From contig CAWBCV010000018.1 in NCBI GenBank assembly GCA_963787425.1, positions 186,001-250,000 of the forward strand: a stretch of 64,000 bases of DNA, in the 5' to 3' direction. The notes beneath the pieces were generated by a model, which was given only the letters and a program-made list of their open reading frames with translations, had not been told where the DNA came from and made no database searches. How positions within the stretch are numbered: the stretch's first letter is position 1; every line of letters begins with the position of its first letter. Below are positions 34,604 through 43,926 of the stretch, in pieces. Made by a program: the position numbers and the translations under genes. This stretch comes from AP-15 sp963787425. GTDB lineage: Bacteria; Pseudomonadota; Alphaproteobacteria; ATCC43930; CGMCC-115725.

Positions 34604-36394
34604 ATGCACCCGTACCGAACCCACACTTGCGGAGCCCTCCGCTTGACCGATGCCGGCCAGCCGGCGCGGCTGTCCGGGTGGGTGCATCGCAAGCGCGATC
34701 ATGGGCAGCTCCTGTTTATCGATTTGCGCGATCATTACGGCGTCGCTCAATGCGTGATCGACATTTCTTCGCCGCTCTTCCCGGCAGCGGACGAGCTGCG
34801 GCTGGAGAGCGTGGTCACGATGACCGGGCGGATCGCCGCCCGCTCGGCCGACACGGTCAATCCCAAGCTCGACACCGGCGAGGTGGAGCTCGTCATCACT
34901 GACATCGAAGTTCAGTCGGAGGCCGAGCCGCTGCCGTTTCCGGTCAATACCGGGGCCGAATATCCGGAAGACATGCGCCTCGCCTATCGCTTCCTCGATT
35001 TGCGGCGCGAACGAATGCACGCCAACATCCTGCTGCGGTCCAAAGTCATCGCTTCGATCCGGCGGCGCATGATCGAGCAAGGCTTCGTCGAGTTTCAGAC
35101 GCCGATCCTGACCGCCAGCTCGCCCGAGGGGGCGCGCGACTACCTGGTGCCGAGCCGGCTTCATCCCGGCAAATTTTATGCGCTGCCGCAAGCGCCGCAG
35201 CAATTCAAGCAGCTGCTGATGGTCGCCGGGTTCGACCGCTATTTTCAGATTGCCCCGTGCTTCCGGGACGAGGCCGGCCGCGCCGACCGGTCCCCCGGCG
35301 AGTTTTACCAGCTCGATTTTGAGATGTCTTATGTGACGCAAGAGGATGTCTTTGCGGCGATCGAGCCGGTATTGCATGGCGTATTCGCGGAATTTGCCGG
35401 CGGCCGCCGGGTCAGCCCGGCGCCGTTCCCTCGCATCCCCTATGCCGTCGCGATCCTCAATTATGCGAGCGACAAGCCCGATCTGCGCAACCCGATCGTG
35501 ATCCGGGACGCGACCGAGACGTTCCGCGGCTCGGGGTTCCGCGTTTTCGCCGGCATGATCGCCGGGGACGCGAATGTGGGGGTGCGCGCGATCCCGGCCC
35601 CGGGCGGCGGCAACCGAGCTTTTTGCGACCGGATGAATTCCTGGGCCCAAGACGAGGGCCAGCCGGGCCTGGCATACATCTTCTTCCGTGATGGCGAAGG
35701 GGCCGGGCCTGTCGCTCGCAGCCTCGGGCCCGAGCGGACCGAAGCGCTGCGCGCCGCGCTCGGCCTCAGCGACGGCGACGCGGTGTTTTTCGTCGCCGGC
35801 GTGCCGAGCGCGTTCAGCCCGTTCGCCAGCGCCGCGCGGCTGAAGATTGGCGAGGAACTCGGTCTCACCGCCAAGGACTGCTTCGAGTTCTGCTGGATCA
35901 CCGATTTCCCGATGTACGAGCGCGATGAGGAGACCGGCCAGATCATCTTCAGCCACAACCCGTTCTCGATGCCTCGAGGCGGGCTCGCGGCGCTCGAGCA
36001 GCAGGGTCCGCTGGAAATTACGGCGCACCAGTACGACATCGTCTGCAATGGGGTCGAGCTCTCCTCCGGGGCGATCCGCAATCACCGCCCAGACATCATG
36101 TACAAAGCTTTTGCGATCGCGGGCTATTCGGCCGAGGAGGTCGAGACGCGTTTTGCCGGTATGCTCAACGCCTTCAAATACGGCGCCCCGCCGCATGGCG
36201 GCTCGGCTCCCGGCATCGATCGCATCGTCATGCTGCTGGCGGACACCCCGAACCTGCGCGAGGTCGTCGCCTTCCCGATGAACCAGCAGGCGCAAGATCT
36301 CCTGATGCACGCGCCGGCGCCGGTTCCGCCGGAAAGGCTGAAAGAGCTGCATATCCGATTGGATCTGCCGCCGGTTAGAACGGCCAGAAGTTGA
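34604..36394 (+). CDS. aspS: Aspartyl-tRNA synthetase
   Basis: A 596-aa class IIb synthetase starting MHPYRTHTCGAL. OB-fold anticodon-binding domain (LSGWVHRKRDHGQLLFIDLRDHYG), motif 2 (CFRDEAGRADRSPGEFYQLDFEMSY), bacterial GAD insertion, and motif 3 (GSAPGIDRIVMLLAD). Whether it is discriminating or non-discriminating (Asp only, or Asp and Asn tRNAs) was not determined. Confidence 0.97.
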   Translation: MHPYRTHTCGALRLTDAGQPARLSGWVHRKRDHGQLLFIDLRDHYGVAQCVIDISSPLFPAADELRLESVVTMTGRIAARSADTVNPKLDTGEVELVITDIEVQSEAEPLPFPVNTGAEYPEDMRLAYRFLDLRRERMHANILLRSKVIASIRRRMIEQGFVEFQTPILTASSPEGARDYLVPSRLHPGKFYALPQAPQQFKQLLMVAGFDRYFQIAPCFRDEAGRADRSPGEFYQLDFEMSYVTQEDVFAAIEPVLHGVFAEFAGGRRVSPAPFPRIPYAVAILNYASDKPDLRNPIVIRDATETFRGSGFRVFAGMIAGDANVGVRAIPAPGGGNRAFCDRMNSWAQDEGQPGLAYIFFRDGEGAGPVARSLGPERTEALRAALGLSDGDAVFFVAGVPSAFSPFASAARLKIGEELGLTAKDCFEFCWITDFPMYERDEETGQIIFSHNPFSMPRGGLAALEQQGPLEITAHQYDIVCNGVELSSGAIRNHRPDIMYKAFAIAGYSAEEVETRFAGMLNAFKYGAPPHGGSAPGIDRIVMLLADTPNLREVVAFPMNQQAQDLLMHAPAPVPPERLKELHIRLDLPPVRTARS

Positions 36395-36414
36395 GCCCGC
36401 CATGCGGGGCGGGC
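36395..36414 (+). terminator. Terminator-like hairpin after aspS
   Basis: gcccgcc (36395-36401) pairs with ggcgggc (36408-36414) immediately after the aspS stop. Only a weak T-rich stretch follows. Confidence 0.5.
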
Positions 36415-36492
36415 CGGCGCGATTTGTGCATATAATTGGCGAGCCGGCGATGCGATGATCGGCCAGCTGCACCGTAGGGGAGTCGTGGGTCG

Positions 36493-37305
36493 ATGAGAAG
36501 GTGGCGCCTGGAGCCTTTCGTTTTCGCGATCGCCGTTCTCGGCATTGCACCGTTGGCGGCGCCGACCGGGGCGGCCGAAATCGCGCCGCACCGCGCCCTT
36601 TATACGATGTCCTTGGGCGGCGCCCGGAGTGATTCTGGCGTCGCTGACGCTCGCGGCACGATGGATTACGAATGGGGCGAGACCTGCGAGGGGTGGACTA
36701 TCGAGCAGCGTTATCGATTGAAGATGCGCTACGCTGAAAGCCCCGATGTCGACATCGTCTCGAGCTTTGTCACCTGGGAGTTGAAGGACGGGTTGCGCTA
36801 CCGCTTCAATCAGAAGCAGACCCGCAACGGCGAACTCGATCAGGAGATTCGCGGCGAAGCCAAGCTCGACGGTCCCGGGAAGGGCGGGGTGGCCGAGTTC
36901 ACGAAGCCTCAGCCGCAGACCCTGAAGCTCGAGCCGGGCGTGCTGTTCCCGAGCGCCCACACGATTCTGCTGATAGATTCTGCCCGCGCCGGCGAGAATT
37001 TTGTCTCTCGCCTGGTGTTCGATGGGGCGACCGACGAGAATGCGGTTCAAGTCTCCGGGGTGATCGGACACAAGCTCACCGCCGACCCGGCGGCTGAGAC
37101 TCGCAGCCCCTTACTGGAGCGGCCCGGCTGGCGCGTGCGGCTCGCCTTTTTCCCGGTCGACGCCAGTGCCGAGAAACCGGATTACGAGCTGGGCATGCGC
37201 CTCCTCGACAACGGCGTGTCGCAGGACATGGTGATCGACTATGGCGACTATTCGATTCGCGCCAACCTGGACGATATCGAGCCGCTCGCCAAGCCAAACT
37301 GTTGA
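36493..37305 (+). CDS. eipB: Cell-envelope integrity protein EipB family (DUF1849)
   Basis: A 270-aa protein with a signal peptide (FVFAIAVLGIAPLAAPTGAAA region) and the EipB beta-barrel-like spiral: PHRALYTMSLG, GTMDYEWGETCEGWTIEQRY and VLFPSAHTILLIDSARAGE, ending in a C-terminal Cys (PNC). In Brucella EipB two conserved Cys form a disulfide, and the TCEGW and terminal Cys match. The protein is periplasmic and contributes to envelope stability in alphaproteobacteria. Confidence 0.88.
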   Translation: MRRWRLEPFVFAIAVLGIAPLAAPTGAAEIAPHRALYTMSLGGARSDSGVADARGTMDYEWGETCEGWTIEQRYRLKMRYAESPDVDIVSSFVTWELKDGLRYRFNQKQTRNGELDQEIRGEAKLDGPGKGGVAEFTKPQPQTLKLEPGVLFPSAHTILLIDSARAGENFVSRLVFDGATDENAVQVSGVIGHKLTADPAAETRSPLLERPGWRVRLAFFPVDASAEKPDYELGMRLLDNGVSQDMVIDYGDYSIRANLDDIEPLAKPNC

Positions 37306-37318
37306 CTGGGCCGAAGTG

Positions 37319-38587
37319 CTAGCCGCGGTCTTTGTGATCCGGGAGGGTGCGGCCAAATTGGACCGCTTCCTCGCCGAGCCGGCCGCGGATCGCGTCGATC
37401 GCATGTTCGAGGCGTCTCGGGCCATCGAGTTCGCGGTCGAACAGGGTCGGGGCATCGGCGGCGCGGCTGTCGAAGAGGTTATCCGCGCCGACTCCGACCA
37501 ATCTGAACCGGGTGACGCCGTCGGTCTCGGCGGCCTGCAAGCCGGACGCGATGTGAAAAAGCGTGTCGGCCAGCTGCGTCGGGTCCTCTACGCGGCGGGA
37601 GCGCGTTCGCACGCGAAAATCGGCGGTCTTCAGTTTCAACGTGATCGTGCCGGCGGCCAGTGAGGCTCGCTTCAACCGAGCCGAAAGGCGTTCGCAAAGC
37701 GGCCACAATACGCGCGTGAGCACACTCGCATCGCACTCGTCCTGCGCCAAAGGGGTCTCGGCGGAGATCGTGTGCGCCGGAACATAGGCGAGAACCGCGC
37801 GGTCGTCTTCGCCGCGGGCCAAATGAGCAAGCCGCGCCGCAATCCGGCCATAGCGGGCGGCAAGCTCGCGGCCGCCGATCTCGGCGAGCTGGCCGATCAG
37901 GGTGATGCCGTCGCCGGCGAGCCGCCGCTGCATCGCCGTTCCGACGCCCCATAGCAGCGAGACGGGGTTGCCGGCGAGGAACGCCGCGGCCTCGCTGCGG
38001 CTGAGAACCGCGAAGCCGCGCGGCTTGTCGAGGTCGGAGGCGATCTTTGCGAGAAATTTGTTGTCGCTCAATCCGATCGACACGGTGATGCCGTGCGCGG
38101 TTTCGATCCGTTTGGCGAGCTGGGCGGGGCAGGCCTCGTGCAGCGCTTCGGTGCCGCCGAGGTGGAGAAATGCCTCGTCGATCGACAAGGGTTCGACCAA
38201 TGGGGTGAGCTGCCGCATCTCGGCGCGCACCTCACGTCCGACAGCACTGTACTTCGCCATATCCGGCCGGATGACGGCCGCATCCGGGCAAGCCGCCAAT
38301 GCCCTGAACATCGGCATCGCCGAGCGCACGCCATAGAGCCTTGCCACGTAACAGCAGGCGAGCACGACTCCACGGGCGCCGCCGCCGATGATGACGGGGC
38401 GGTCTGCCAATTCGGGTCTGTCGCGCTTTTCGACGGCGGCATAAAACGCGTCGCAATCGACATGCGCGACCGCCAGAGAGCCGAGTTCGGCATGGCAGAC
38501 CAGCCGCGGCGAGCCGCAGGCGGCGCAGCGCTTCCTTCGCTGGGCAGTGGTTTCGAGGGCGCCGCAATCTCGGCACAGCGTGTTCAC
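37319..38587 (-). CDS. dinB: DNA polymerase IV (Y-family) with N-terminal zinc-ribbon-like segment
   Basis: GTG start at 38587 overlapping the ROK kinase stop (GTGA). Residues 1-40 carry two CxxC pairs (LCRDCG, CAACG), an N-terminal extension. Polymerase motifs: AHVDCDAFYAAVEKRD (catalytic Asp pair), PLSIDEAFLHL (second acidic pair), VSIGLSDNKFLAKIASDLDKPRG and a little-finger domain. Translesion synthesis. Confidence 0.93.
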   Translation of the reverse strand: MNTLCRDCGALETTAQRRKRCAACGSPRLVCHAELGSLAVAHVDCDAFYAAVEKRDRPELADRPVIIGGGARGVVLACCYVARLYGVRSAMPMFRALAACPDAAVIRPDMAKYSAVGREVRAEMRQLTPLVEPLSIDEAFLHLGGTEALHEACPAQLAKRIETAHGITVSIGLSDNKFLAKIASDLDKPRGFAVLSRSEAAAFLAGNPVSLLWGVGTAMQRRLAGDGITLIGQLAEIGGRELAARYGRIAARLAHLARGEDDRAVLAYVPAHTISAETPLAQDECDASVLTRVLWPLCERLSARLKRASLAAGTITLKLKTADFRVRTRSRRVEDPTQLADTLFHIASGLQAAETDGVTRFRLVGVGADNLFDSRAADAPTLFDRELDGPRRLEHAIDAIRGRLGEEAVQFGRTLPDHKDRG

Positions 38588-39504
38588 GGCGCTTCGTCCG
38601 GCGGCCACAACCAAGCCGCGCCGCGCACGCCGCTGGATGCGCCGTGGACCGGAGGCAGGAGCGGGGTAGCCACGCAATCCGAAAAGATGTACCGGGTCCA
38701 TAGGCGGGGGACCTGCTGGTAAAGCGCAGAGATGCCCGACAGCCCACCCCCGAGCACGATCGCATTCGGATCGACCACGTTGATCACCGCAGCCAGTCCC
38801 CGGGCGAGCCGGTCCATATAACGCTCGAGCGTTGCGCAGCACTCGGGATCTCCTGCTGCCGCGGCCTCGGCGATTTCCGGTGCGCTCAGCGTTTGGCGAT
38901 AATGGCGGCGATGATCCGCAGCCAGCGCCGGGCCCGACAGATACGTCTCCAGACAGCCGGATCGGCCGCACCAGCAGGGCGGTCCCGGAACCTCGTCGGG
39001 GGTCGGCCACGGCAACGGATTGTGCCCCCATTCTCCCGCGATTGCGTTGGCGCCAGCCAGGATCTGCCGTCTGATCGCTATCCCGCCTCCGACGCCCGTC
39101 CCGAGAATAATGCCGAAGACCGTATCCATCGCGGCGCCGGCGCCGTCGGTCGCCTCGGACAAGGTGAAACAGTTGGCATCATTGGCAAGCCGCGTCGACC
39201 GCCCGAGCGCGTTCTCGATATCGCGCTGCAACGGGCGTCCGATCAGCCACGTGGAGTTGGCGTTCTTGATGAGACCGGTAATGGGCGAGACAGCGCCCGG
39301 AATGCCAATTCCGACCGGTGCCGTCGTCCCGATTTGTTGCTCGATTGTGCTGATCAGGGCGATGATCGCATCGATCGTCCCGCGATAGTGCTGTGCCGGC
39401 GTGACAACACGCTGGCGACAGCGCACCGATCCGCAGGCGTCTATGGCGGCGCCTTCGATCTTGGTGCCGCCAAGATCGATGCCGATGCGAAACCGTACTG
39501 ACAT
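38584..39504 (-). CDS. ROK family sugar kinase (fructokinase/N-acetylglucosamine kinase-like)
   Basis: A 306-aa ASKHA kinase: IGIDLGGTKIEGAAID phosphate loop, GIGIPGAVSPITG, ANDANCFTLSEA with catalytic Asp, GVGGGIAI, ROK zinc-binding CWCGRSGCLETYLSG preceded by EWGH. Cytoplasmic hexose or amino-sugar phosphorylation. Coupled to dinB by overlap. The substrate is not certain. Confidence 0.9.
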   Translation of the reverse strand: MSVRFRIGIDLGGTKIEGAAIDACGSVRCRQRVVTPAQHYRGTIDAIIALISTIEQQIGTTAPVGIGIPGAVSPITGLIKNANSTWLIGRPLQRDIENALGRSTRLANDANCFTLSEATDGAGAAMDTVFGIILGTGVGGGIAIRRQILAGANAIAGEWGHNPLPWPTPDEVPGPPCWCGRSGCLETYLSGPALAADHRRHYRQTLSAPEIAEAAAAGDPECCATLERYMDRLARGLAAVINVVDPNAIVLGGGLSGISALYQQVPRLWTRYIFSDCVATPLLPPVHGASSGVRGAAWLWPPDEAP

Positions 39505-39651
39505 GGCGCGATTTCCTCACGGAGAGCGGTTACGAATAATTAAGTTCGATCCTTTAGAAAGCACCAGTGCAGCCGGTGCGGAAACGGCGGTTGCCGGACG
39601 CCTCGCCGCAGGGGCCATGGGGCAAAATCTGCCGGTTTCGAGGCTGGGAGC

Positions 39652-40062
39652 ATGACATTGAACCTTACAAAACCGGAGGTGGACGCCGATCGACCTGTAC
39701 GGAAGAAGGTGTTGATCGTCGAAGATAACGACCTCAATATGAAGCTCTTCAATGATCTTCTCGTCGCTCACGGTTATGGTACACTGCAGACCAAGGACGG
39801 TGTCGAGGCGCTTGCGCTAGCTCGCCAACATCGTCCGGATCTCATTCTGATGGATATCCAGCTGCCGGAGGTATCCGGTTTGCAAGTCACGCAGTGGATC
39901 AAGGAAGACGATGATCTGCGGTCGATCCCGATCATCGCGGTGACCGCCTTCGCGATGAAAGGCGACGAGGAGAAGATGCGGAACGGCGGTTGCGAGGCCT
40001 ATATCGCGAAGCCGATCTCGGTGACGAGCTTTTTGCGAACCGTCGAGCGCTTCCTCTCCTGA
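39652..40062 (+). CDS. divK: Single-domain response regulator DivK
   Basis: A 136-aa receiver domain only. KKVLIVEDNDLNMKLFNDLL, phosphoacceptor Asp in DLILMDIQLPEVSG, switch Thr in IIAVTAFAMKGDEEKMR and Lys in AYIAKPIS: all match DivK of the alphaproteobacterial cell-cycle system (PleC/DivJ-DivK-DivL-CtrA). It is followed by pleD as in Caulobacter. The N-terminal extension of about 15 aa may be shorter if translation begins later. Confidence 0.93.
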   Translation: MTLNLTKPEVDADRPVRKKVLIVEDNDLNMKLFNDLLVAHGYGTLQTKDGVEALALARQHRPDLILMDIQLPEVSGLQVTQWIKEDDDLRSIPIIAVTAFAMKGDEEKMRNGGCEAYIAKPISVTSFLRTVERFLS

Positions 40063-40101
40063 GAGGGGTGCCCGGCCCGATCCTTCGAGTGTGAGAGGCT
40101 G

Positions 40102-41535
40102 ATGTCTGGCCGAGTGCTAGTTGTCGACGATGTCGAGGCGAATGTAAAACTGCTCGAAGCAAAGCTGTCGAGTGAGTACTTTGACGTTTTGACGGCGTAT
40201 AACGGACCTGGCGCCCTGGAAATCGCCGAGACCGAGCTTCCGGACGTAATTCTTCTGGACGTCATGATGCCTCGGATGGACGGCTTCGAGGTTTGCCGCC
40301 AGCTGAAGGCCAATCAGCGAACCGTCGATGTTCCCGTCGTTATGGTGACGGCGCTCTCGGATACCGCCAACCGGCTCCGCGGTCTCGAGGCTGGCGCGGA
40401 CGACTTCCTGACCAAGCCGGTGAACGATGTCGCTTTGTTCGCCCGCGTCCGCTCGCTCGTGCGGCTGAAGCGGATGATGGAAGAGCTACGCGTTCGCGAG
40501 GGGATCTGCAGCAAGTTCGGCGGCGGCGACACTCCCGTCTCCGGGGATACCGGTCCTGCCCGCATCATGATCGTCGACGACGATGAATTTGCCGCTGCCC
40601 GAATGATAAAGATATTGTTGCCGATCGCCAATTCGGTGGCGCGCGCATCAACCTGCACAGAAGCATGGACGTTGCTCGCTCCCGACATCGAGCTGATCAT
40701 TGCTAGCTTGTCCACACCGGGCGGCGATGCGCTGCGGCTCGTTACGCAGTGCCGCGCCAACGAAACCTTCCGTCAACTGCCGATCTTGCTGATCGCTGAC
40801 GGCACGGATTTGCCTCGTCTTGCCAAGGGGCTCGATTTGGGCGCGAACGACTATCTGGTGCGCCCGGTGGATCGAAACGAGTTGCTGGCCCGCACGGCCA
40901 CTCAGGTTCGCCGCAAGAGGCTGCAGAACCGGTTGGATGAGAATTATCGGAACAGCCTGGAGCTTGCCCTGACTGATGAGCTGACCGGTCTCTACCACCG
41001 GCGATATCTGTTCGTTCACCTCGACGAACTCATCCAGCGCGTGAACCAGGATGGCATCAACGCAGCCGTCTTGCTGTTCGATATCGATAACTTCAAGCAG
41101 GTAAACGATACTTACGGTCATGCCGCAGGAGATGACGTATTGCGCGAACTCGCGGCGCGAACGACCCACTGCGTCCGCAGTGTCGACCTCGTCGCCCGAC
41201 GCGGAGAGGGTGCGGGTGACGAGTTTGTCGTTGTCATGCCCGAGACCGATATTACGATTGCCGCGGGAGTAGCCGAGCGTCTGCGCGCGGAGGTGGCGCG
41301 TGAGCCGTTCACAATCAAGTCGGACGGTCGAAAGCTCTCGGTGACGATCAGCATCGGTGTGGCCTCTGCCGCCACCGGCAATGATGACCGCGATCGTCTG
41401 CTGAGCCGCGCCGATGATGCCCTTTACGCTGCCAAGACCCGGGGGCGGAATTGTGTAATCGTGCGACCGCCCTCCGCTCCGCCTAGAATAGGTTCATCGC
41501 AAACCGAGGATGCCGGTCTCGCGATTCAGTCGTGA
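40102..41535 (+). CDS. pleD: Response regulator/diguanylate cyclase PleD
   Basis: A 477-aa REC-REC-GGDEF protein. First receiver has Asp in DVILLDVMMPRMDG. The second receiver lacks an evident phosphoacceptor (IELIIASLSTPGG), as in PleD, where it is a dimerisation adaptor. The GGDEF domain retains DELTGLYHRRYLF, FDIDNFKQVNDTYGH and the inhibitory-site RSVD. The active-site loop reads RRGEGAGDEF: relative to R-x-GG(D/E)EF, three extra residues separate the two Gly. It makes c-di-GMP in known members; activity here should be tested. Confidence 0.93.
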   Translation: MSGRVLVVDDVEANVKLLEAKLSSEYFDVLTAYNGPGALEIAETELPDVILLDVMMPRMDGFEVCRQLKANQRTVDVPVVMVTALSDTANRLRGLEAGADDFLTKPVNDVALFARVRSLVRLKRMMEELRVREGICSKFGGGDTPVSGDTGPARIMIVDDDEFAAARMIKILLPIANSVARASTCTEAWTLLAPDIELIIASLSTPGGDALRLVTQCRANETFRQLPILLIADGTDLPRLAKGLDLGANDYLVRPVDRNELLARTATQVRRKRLQNRLDENYRNSLELALTDELTGLYHRRYLFVHLDELIQRVNQDGINAAVLLFDIDNFKQVNDTYGHAAGDDVLRELAARTTHCVRSVDLVARRGEGAGDEFVVVMPETDITIAAGVAERLRAEVAREPFTIKSDGRKLSVTISIGVASAATGNDDRDRLLSRADDALYAAKTRGRNCVIVRPPSAPPRIGSSQTEDAGLAIQS

Positions 41536-41540
41536 GACCA

Positions 41541-41558
41541 GCTCGCGCGGGCGCGAGC
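41541..41558. terminator. Bidirectional hairpin between pleD and rpmG
   Basis: gctcgcgc-gg-gcgcgagc, an 8-bp perfect inverted repeat between the convergent pleD and rpmG stops. No T-run on either side. Confidence 0.5.
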
Positions 41559-41725
41559 TACTTTATCTTCGCTTCCTTGAATAGGACGTGCTTCCGGGCG
41601 ATCGGGTCGAACTTCTTCAATTCAAGCTTATTGGTTTTACTGCGGGGATTTTTCTTCGTTACATAGAAGAAACCGGTATCGGCGCTGCTGACTAGTTTGA
41701 TGAGGACAGTATTGGTTTTGGCCAT
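41558..41725 (-). CDS. rpmG: 50S ribosomal protein L33
   Basis: A 55-aa basic protein: MAKTNTVLIKLVSSADTGFF, VTKKNPRSKTNKLELKKFDP and IARKHVLFKEAKIK. Normal L33 length without the zinc Cys pairs, like proteobacterial Cys-minus L33. Conserved neighbour of pleD in alphaproteobacteria. Confidence 0.96.
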   Translation of the reverse strand: MAKTNTVLIKLVSSADTGFFYVTKKNPRSKTNKLELKKFDPIARKHVLFKEAKIK

Positions 41726-41737
41726 AGGACTCTCGTG

Positions 41738-43387
41738 TCACGGGTTGCGTGGACTGGAAGATAACGCCGGACTGATTGCTGTCAAGGCGGGTTCAACCGT
41801 CGGCGGGGTGGCGACCGGAACCGCCGCCACACTCGGGCTGGCTCCGATCGCATGCACCGCCTGAGAGTAGAGAGCGGGGTCGGTAAGGAGCCGCTTCGCC
41901 ACCTTCACGTCGATCTCGTGGTCGCCCGACCGGGCCGGGCAAGAGCGGCGCAGCTGAGACCAGGCGTTTTCGTCGAGTGACGCACGTGCCCGCGTTGCGG
42001 CCGGCGCGCTCGCCGGTGATACCGCCGCACGTTGGATTGCTATCTGCACGAAGCGGTCGTCGTCCCCGAGATCGCTCGTGCAAAGCGTCGGGACGACGCC
42101 GTGCTCGTGCAGAAGATATCCCGACGGGGCGATGAGCTGGGCCCATGTCAACGTCAGCTCGCCATCATTCGGCAGCCGCAAGACGGTTTGCACCGTGCCT
42201 TTCCCATAGGAGGCGCTGCCGACGACGACCGCACGTCCGGCATCCTGCAAGGCTGCTGCAACGATCTCCGAGGACGAAGCCGAGCCGCCGTTGACCAAGA
42301 CGACGACCGGTATCTGCGGCGCGATACTGTCTCCCGAAGCTTCGAAAAACTGCCTGCTCGCGGGGTGGCGCCCGACCGTCGCGACGATCGGGCCGTTCGG
42401 TATGAAGACGTCTACGAGGCTCACCGCCTGATCGAGCAGCCCGCCCGGGTCGCTCCGCAGGTCGAGCACGATCCCGCGGAGCTGCGGTCCCATTTCGCGC
42501 TTCAGGTTACTGAGGGCTTCGACGATCTGCTGCGTCGTGTTCTGATTGAAGCTCGCCACCTGAAAGACCGCGATATCGCCGTCGCGCGCCACCGTCACCG
42601 TGGGGAGGATCACCAGCTCGCGCTGCAGGTGGAAGGTTCGGTTTTGGGCGAGGCTGGGGCGATAGATGGTGACCTCGACCGTGCTGAGGATCGGTCCGCG
42701 GAGGGCGTGAACGACATCGCTGTGGGAGCGTCCGGCCGTCGGCACCTTGTCGACCGCGACGAGCCTGTCGTCGGGCTTTATGCCGGCGAGTTCGGCGGGG
42801 CTGCGCGGGGTGACCGAGGTGATCCGAAATTCTTCCTTGGAGGTATCGAGGGTCACTCCAATGCCGCCGAACCCGTCGCGAGCGGCGCGCTGATCGCGGG
42901 CGACATCGGGCGAGGAGTAGCGGGAGAAGCGGTCGAGCCTCGCGGTGATGCCATCGAACAGCGTCTTGTCGATCTGGTCTTCCGGCAGCGCCGCAACACT
43001 CGGGGAAGCCGCCTTTGCGCTGGCCACCAGTTGGCCCATCAAGGCGCCCCAATCATGCGGGTCGTCATGCGAGGGTATCGGATAGATGGCCACCTCGTTC
43101 CCGTCATAAGACAGCACAAGGTATGTTTTATCCGGCCCCGGCGTCTCGGAAACCGAGAGCTTGTCATCGAGGCGCGACAGCCGCGCGGCACCGCCCAGAA
43201 CGAGTCGCCGGCTCGAGACCGGCGCAATGTAGAGATCGGTTATCTCGTCGAGACCGCGCGCGAACAGCCGCCCCGTCGGATCGTTGGGCAACGCCTGACG
43301 CTCGGCACAGGCCGCAAGGGCGGCGAGGAAGACAAGGCTGCACGCTCGCAAAGGCGCGGCGGCCGAACGCAGCGACACGGCATTCAC
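41738..43387 (-). CDS. S41 family C-terminal processing protease (lipoprotein)
   Basis: GTG start at 43387 behind aggggag. Signal peptide ends in a lipobox, LAALAAC. PDZ domain (GFGGIGVTLDTSKEEFRITSVTPRSPAELAGIKPDDRLV), then the S41 protease domain with the Ser nucleophile in NGGSASSSEIVAAALQD and the Lys in SYGKGTVQTV. 549 aa; the C-terminal 130 residues are a family-variable tail. Periplasmic, membrane-anchored. Conserved between rpmG and rnr in alphaproteobacteria. Confidence 0.9.
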   Translation of the reverse strand: MNAVSLRSAAAPLRACSLVFLAALAACAERQALPNDPTGRLFARGLDEITDLYIAPVSSRRLVLGGAARLSRLDDKLSVSETPGPDKTYLVLSYDGNEVAIYPIPSHDDPHDWGALMGQLVASAKAASPSVAALPEDQIDKTLFDGITARLDRFSRYSSPDVARDQRAARDGFGGIGVTLDTSKEEFRITSVTPRSPAELAGIKPDDRLVAVDKVPTAGRSHSDVVHALRGPILSTVEVTIYRPSLAQNRTFHLQRELVILPTVTVARDGDIAVFQVASFNQNTTQQIVEALSNLKREMGPQLRGIVLDLRSDPGGLLDQAVSLVDVFIPNGPIVATVGRHPASRQFFEASGDSIAPQIPVVVLVNGGSASSSEIVAAALQDAGRAVVVGSASYGKGTVQTVLRLPNDGELTLTWAQLIAPSGYLLHEHGVVPTLCTSDLGDDDRFVQIAIQRAAVSPASAPAATRARASLDENAWSQLRRSCPARSGDHEIDVKVAKRLLTDPALYSQAVHAIGASPSVAAVPVATPPTVEPALTAISPALSSSPRNP

Positions 43388-43912
43388 TCCCCTAGAGAGC
43401 CCCAAACACTCCCCGCAGCAGCGCACAGAACCCGATTCCCGGCGTCGGCGACACTGCCTCGGCCGGAACGAGTACAGTAGAACGCCCGCATGGCGCAATC
43501 AATGGCGCTCGCTCCCACGTCATCGGCGACGATCAGGGTGCAGCGCCGGCGCTGCGGAATCGGCGTTTCACGATCGGAGCAAGCACCGCTCCCGCGGCAA
43601 AGGCCTCGTCGGTTGCCCGGAACCGACCACAGTATCACCATGGAACCGGAGGACTTGCCTGATAAAACAGAGGAAAAACAGGCAGGGCCTGCCTTGTCCC
43701 GCAGAAAGCCTCGCTCTTTGGAAGGCGACGGCGAAATAACAGGAGATTGTCTCATCCTGGTAAATGGATAGGAGAAGCATCAGATAAATTATGTGTAGCA
43801 TTTTACCAAATATTCCTTTAGCGGGCTGCGCCGCAGCCGTCGCAAAACAACACGATACTATGCGATTACGGCGAATTTCCGGATTCGGGATTCCAAAGTC
43901 CGGAATACGGTA
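43388..43912. other. Gap without a confident gene
   Basis: Only short open frames with no family resemblance. The part around 43760-43880 is AT-richer. A small palindrome, aggcagggcctgcct, lies near 43680-43694. This marks the junction between the conserved S41 gene and the accessory stretch. Confidence 0.4.
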
Positions 43913-43926
43913 TCAGGCCTGCTGTC

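Noticed and set aside
43490..43771. Plus-strand open frame of 93 aa
   Set aside because: No ribosome site, no family resemblance, and a composition like non-coding DNA.
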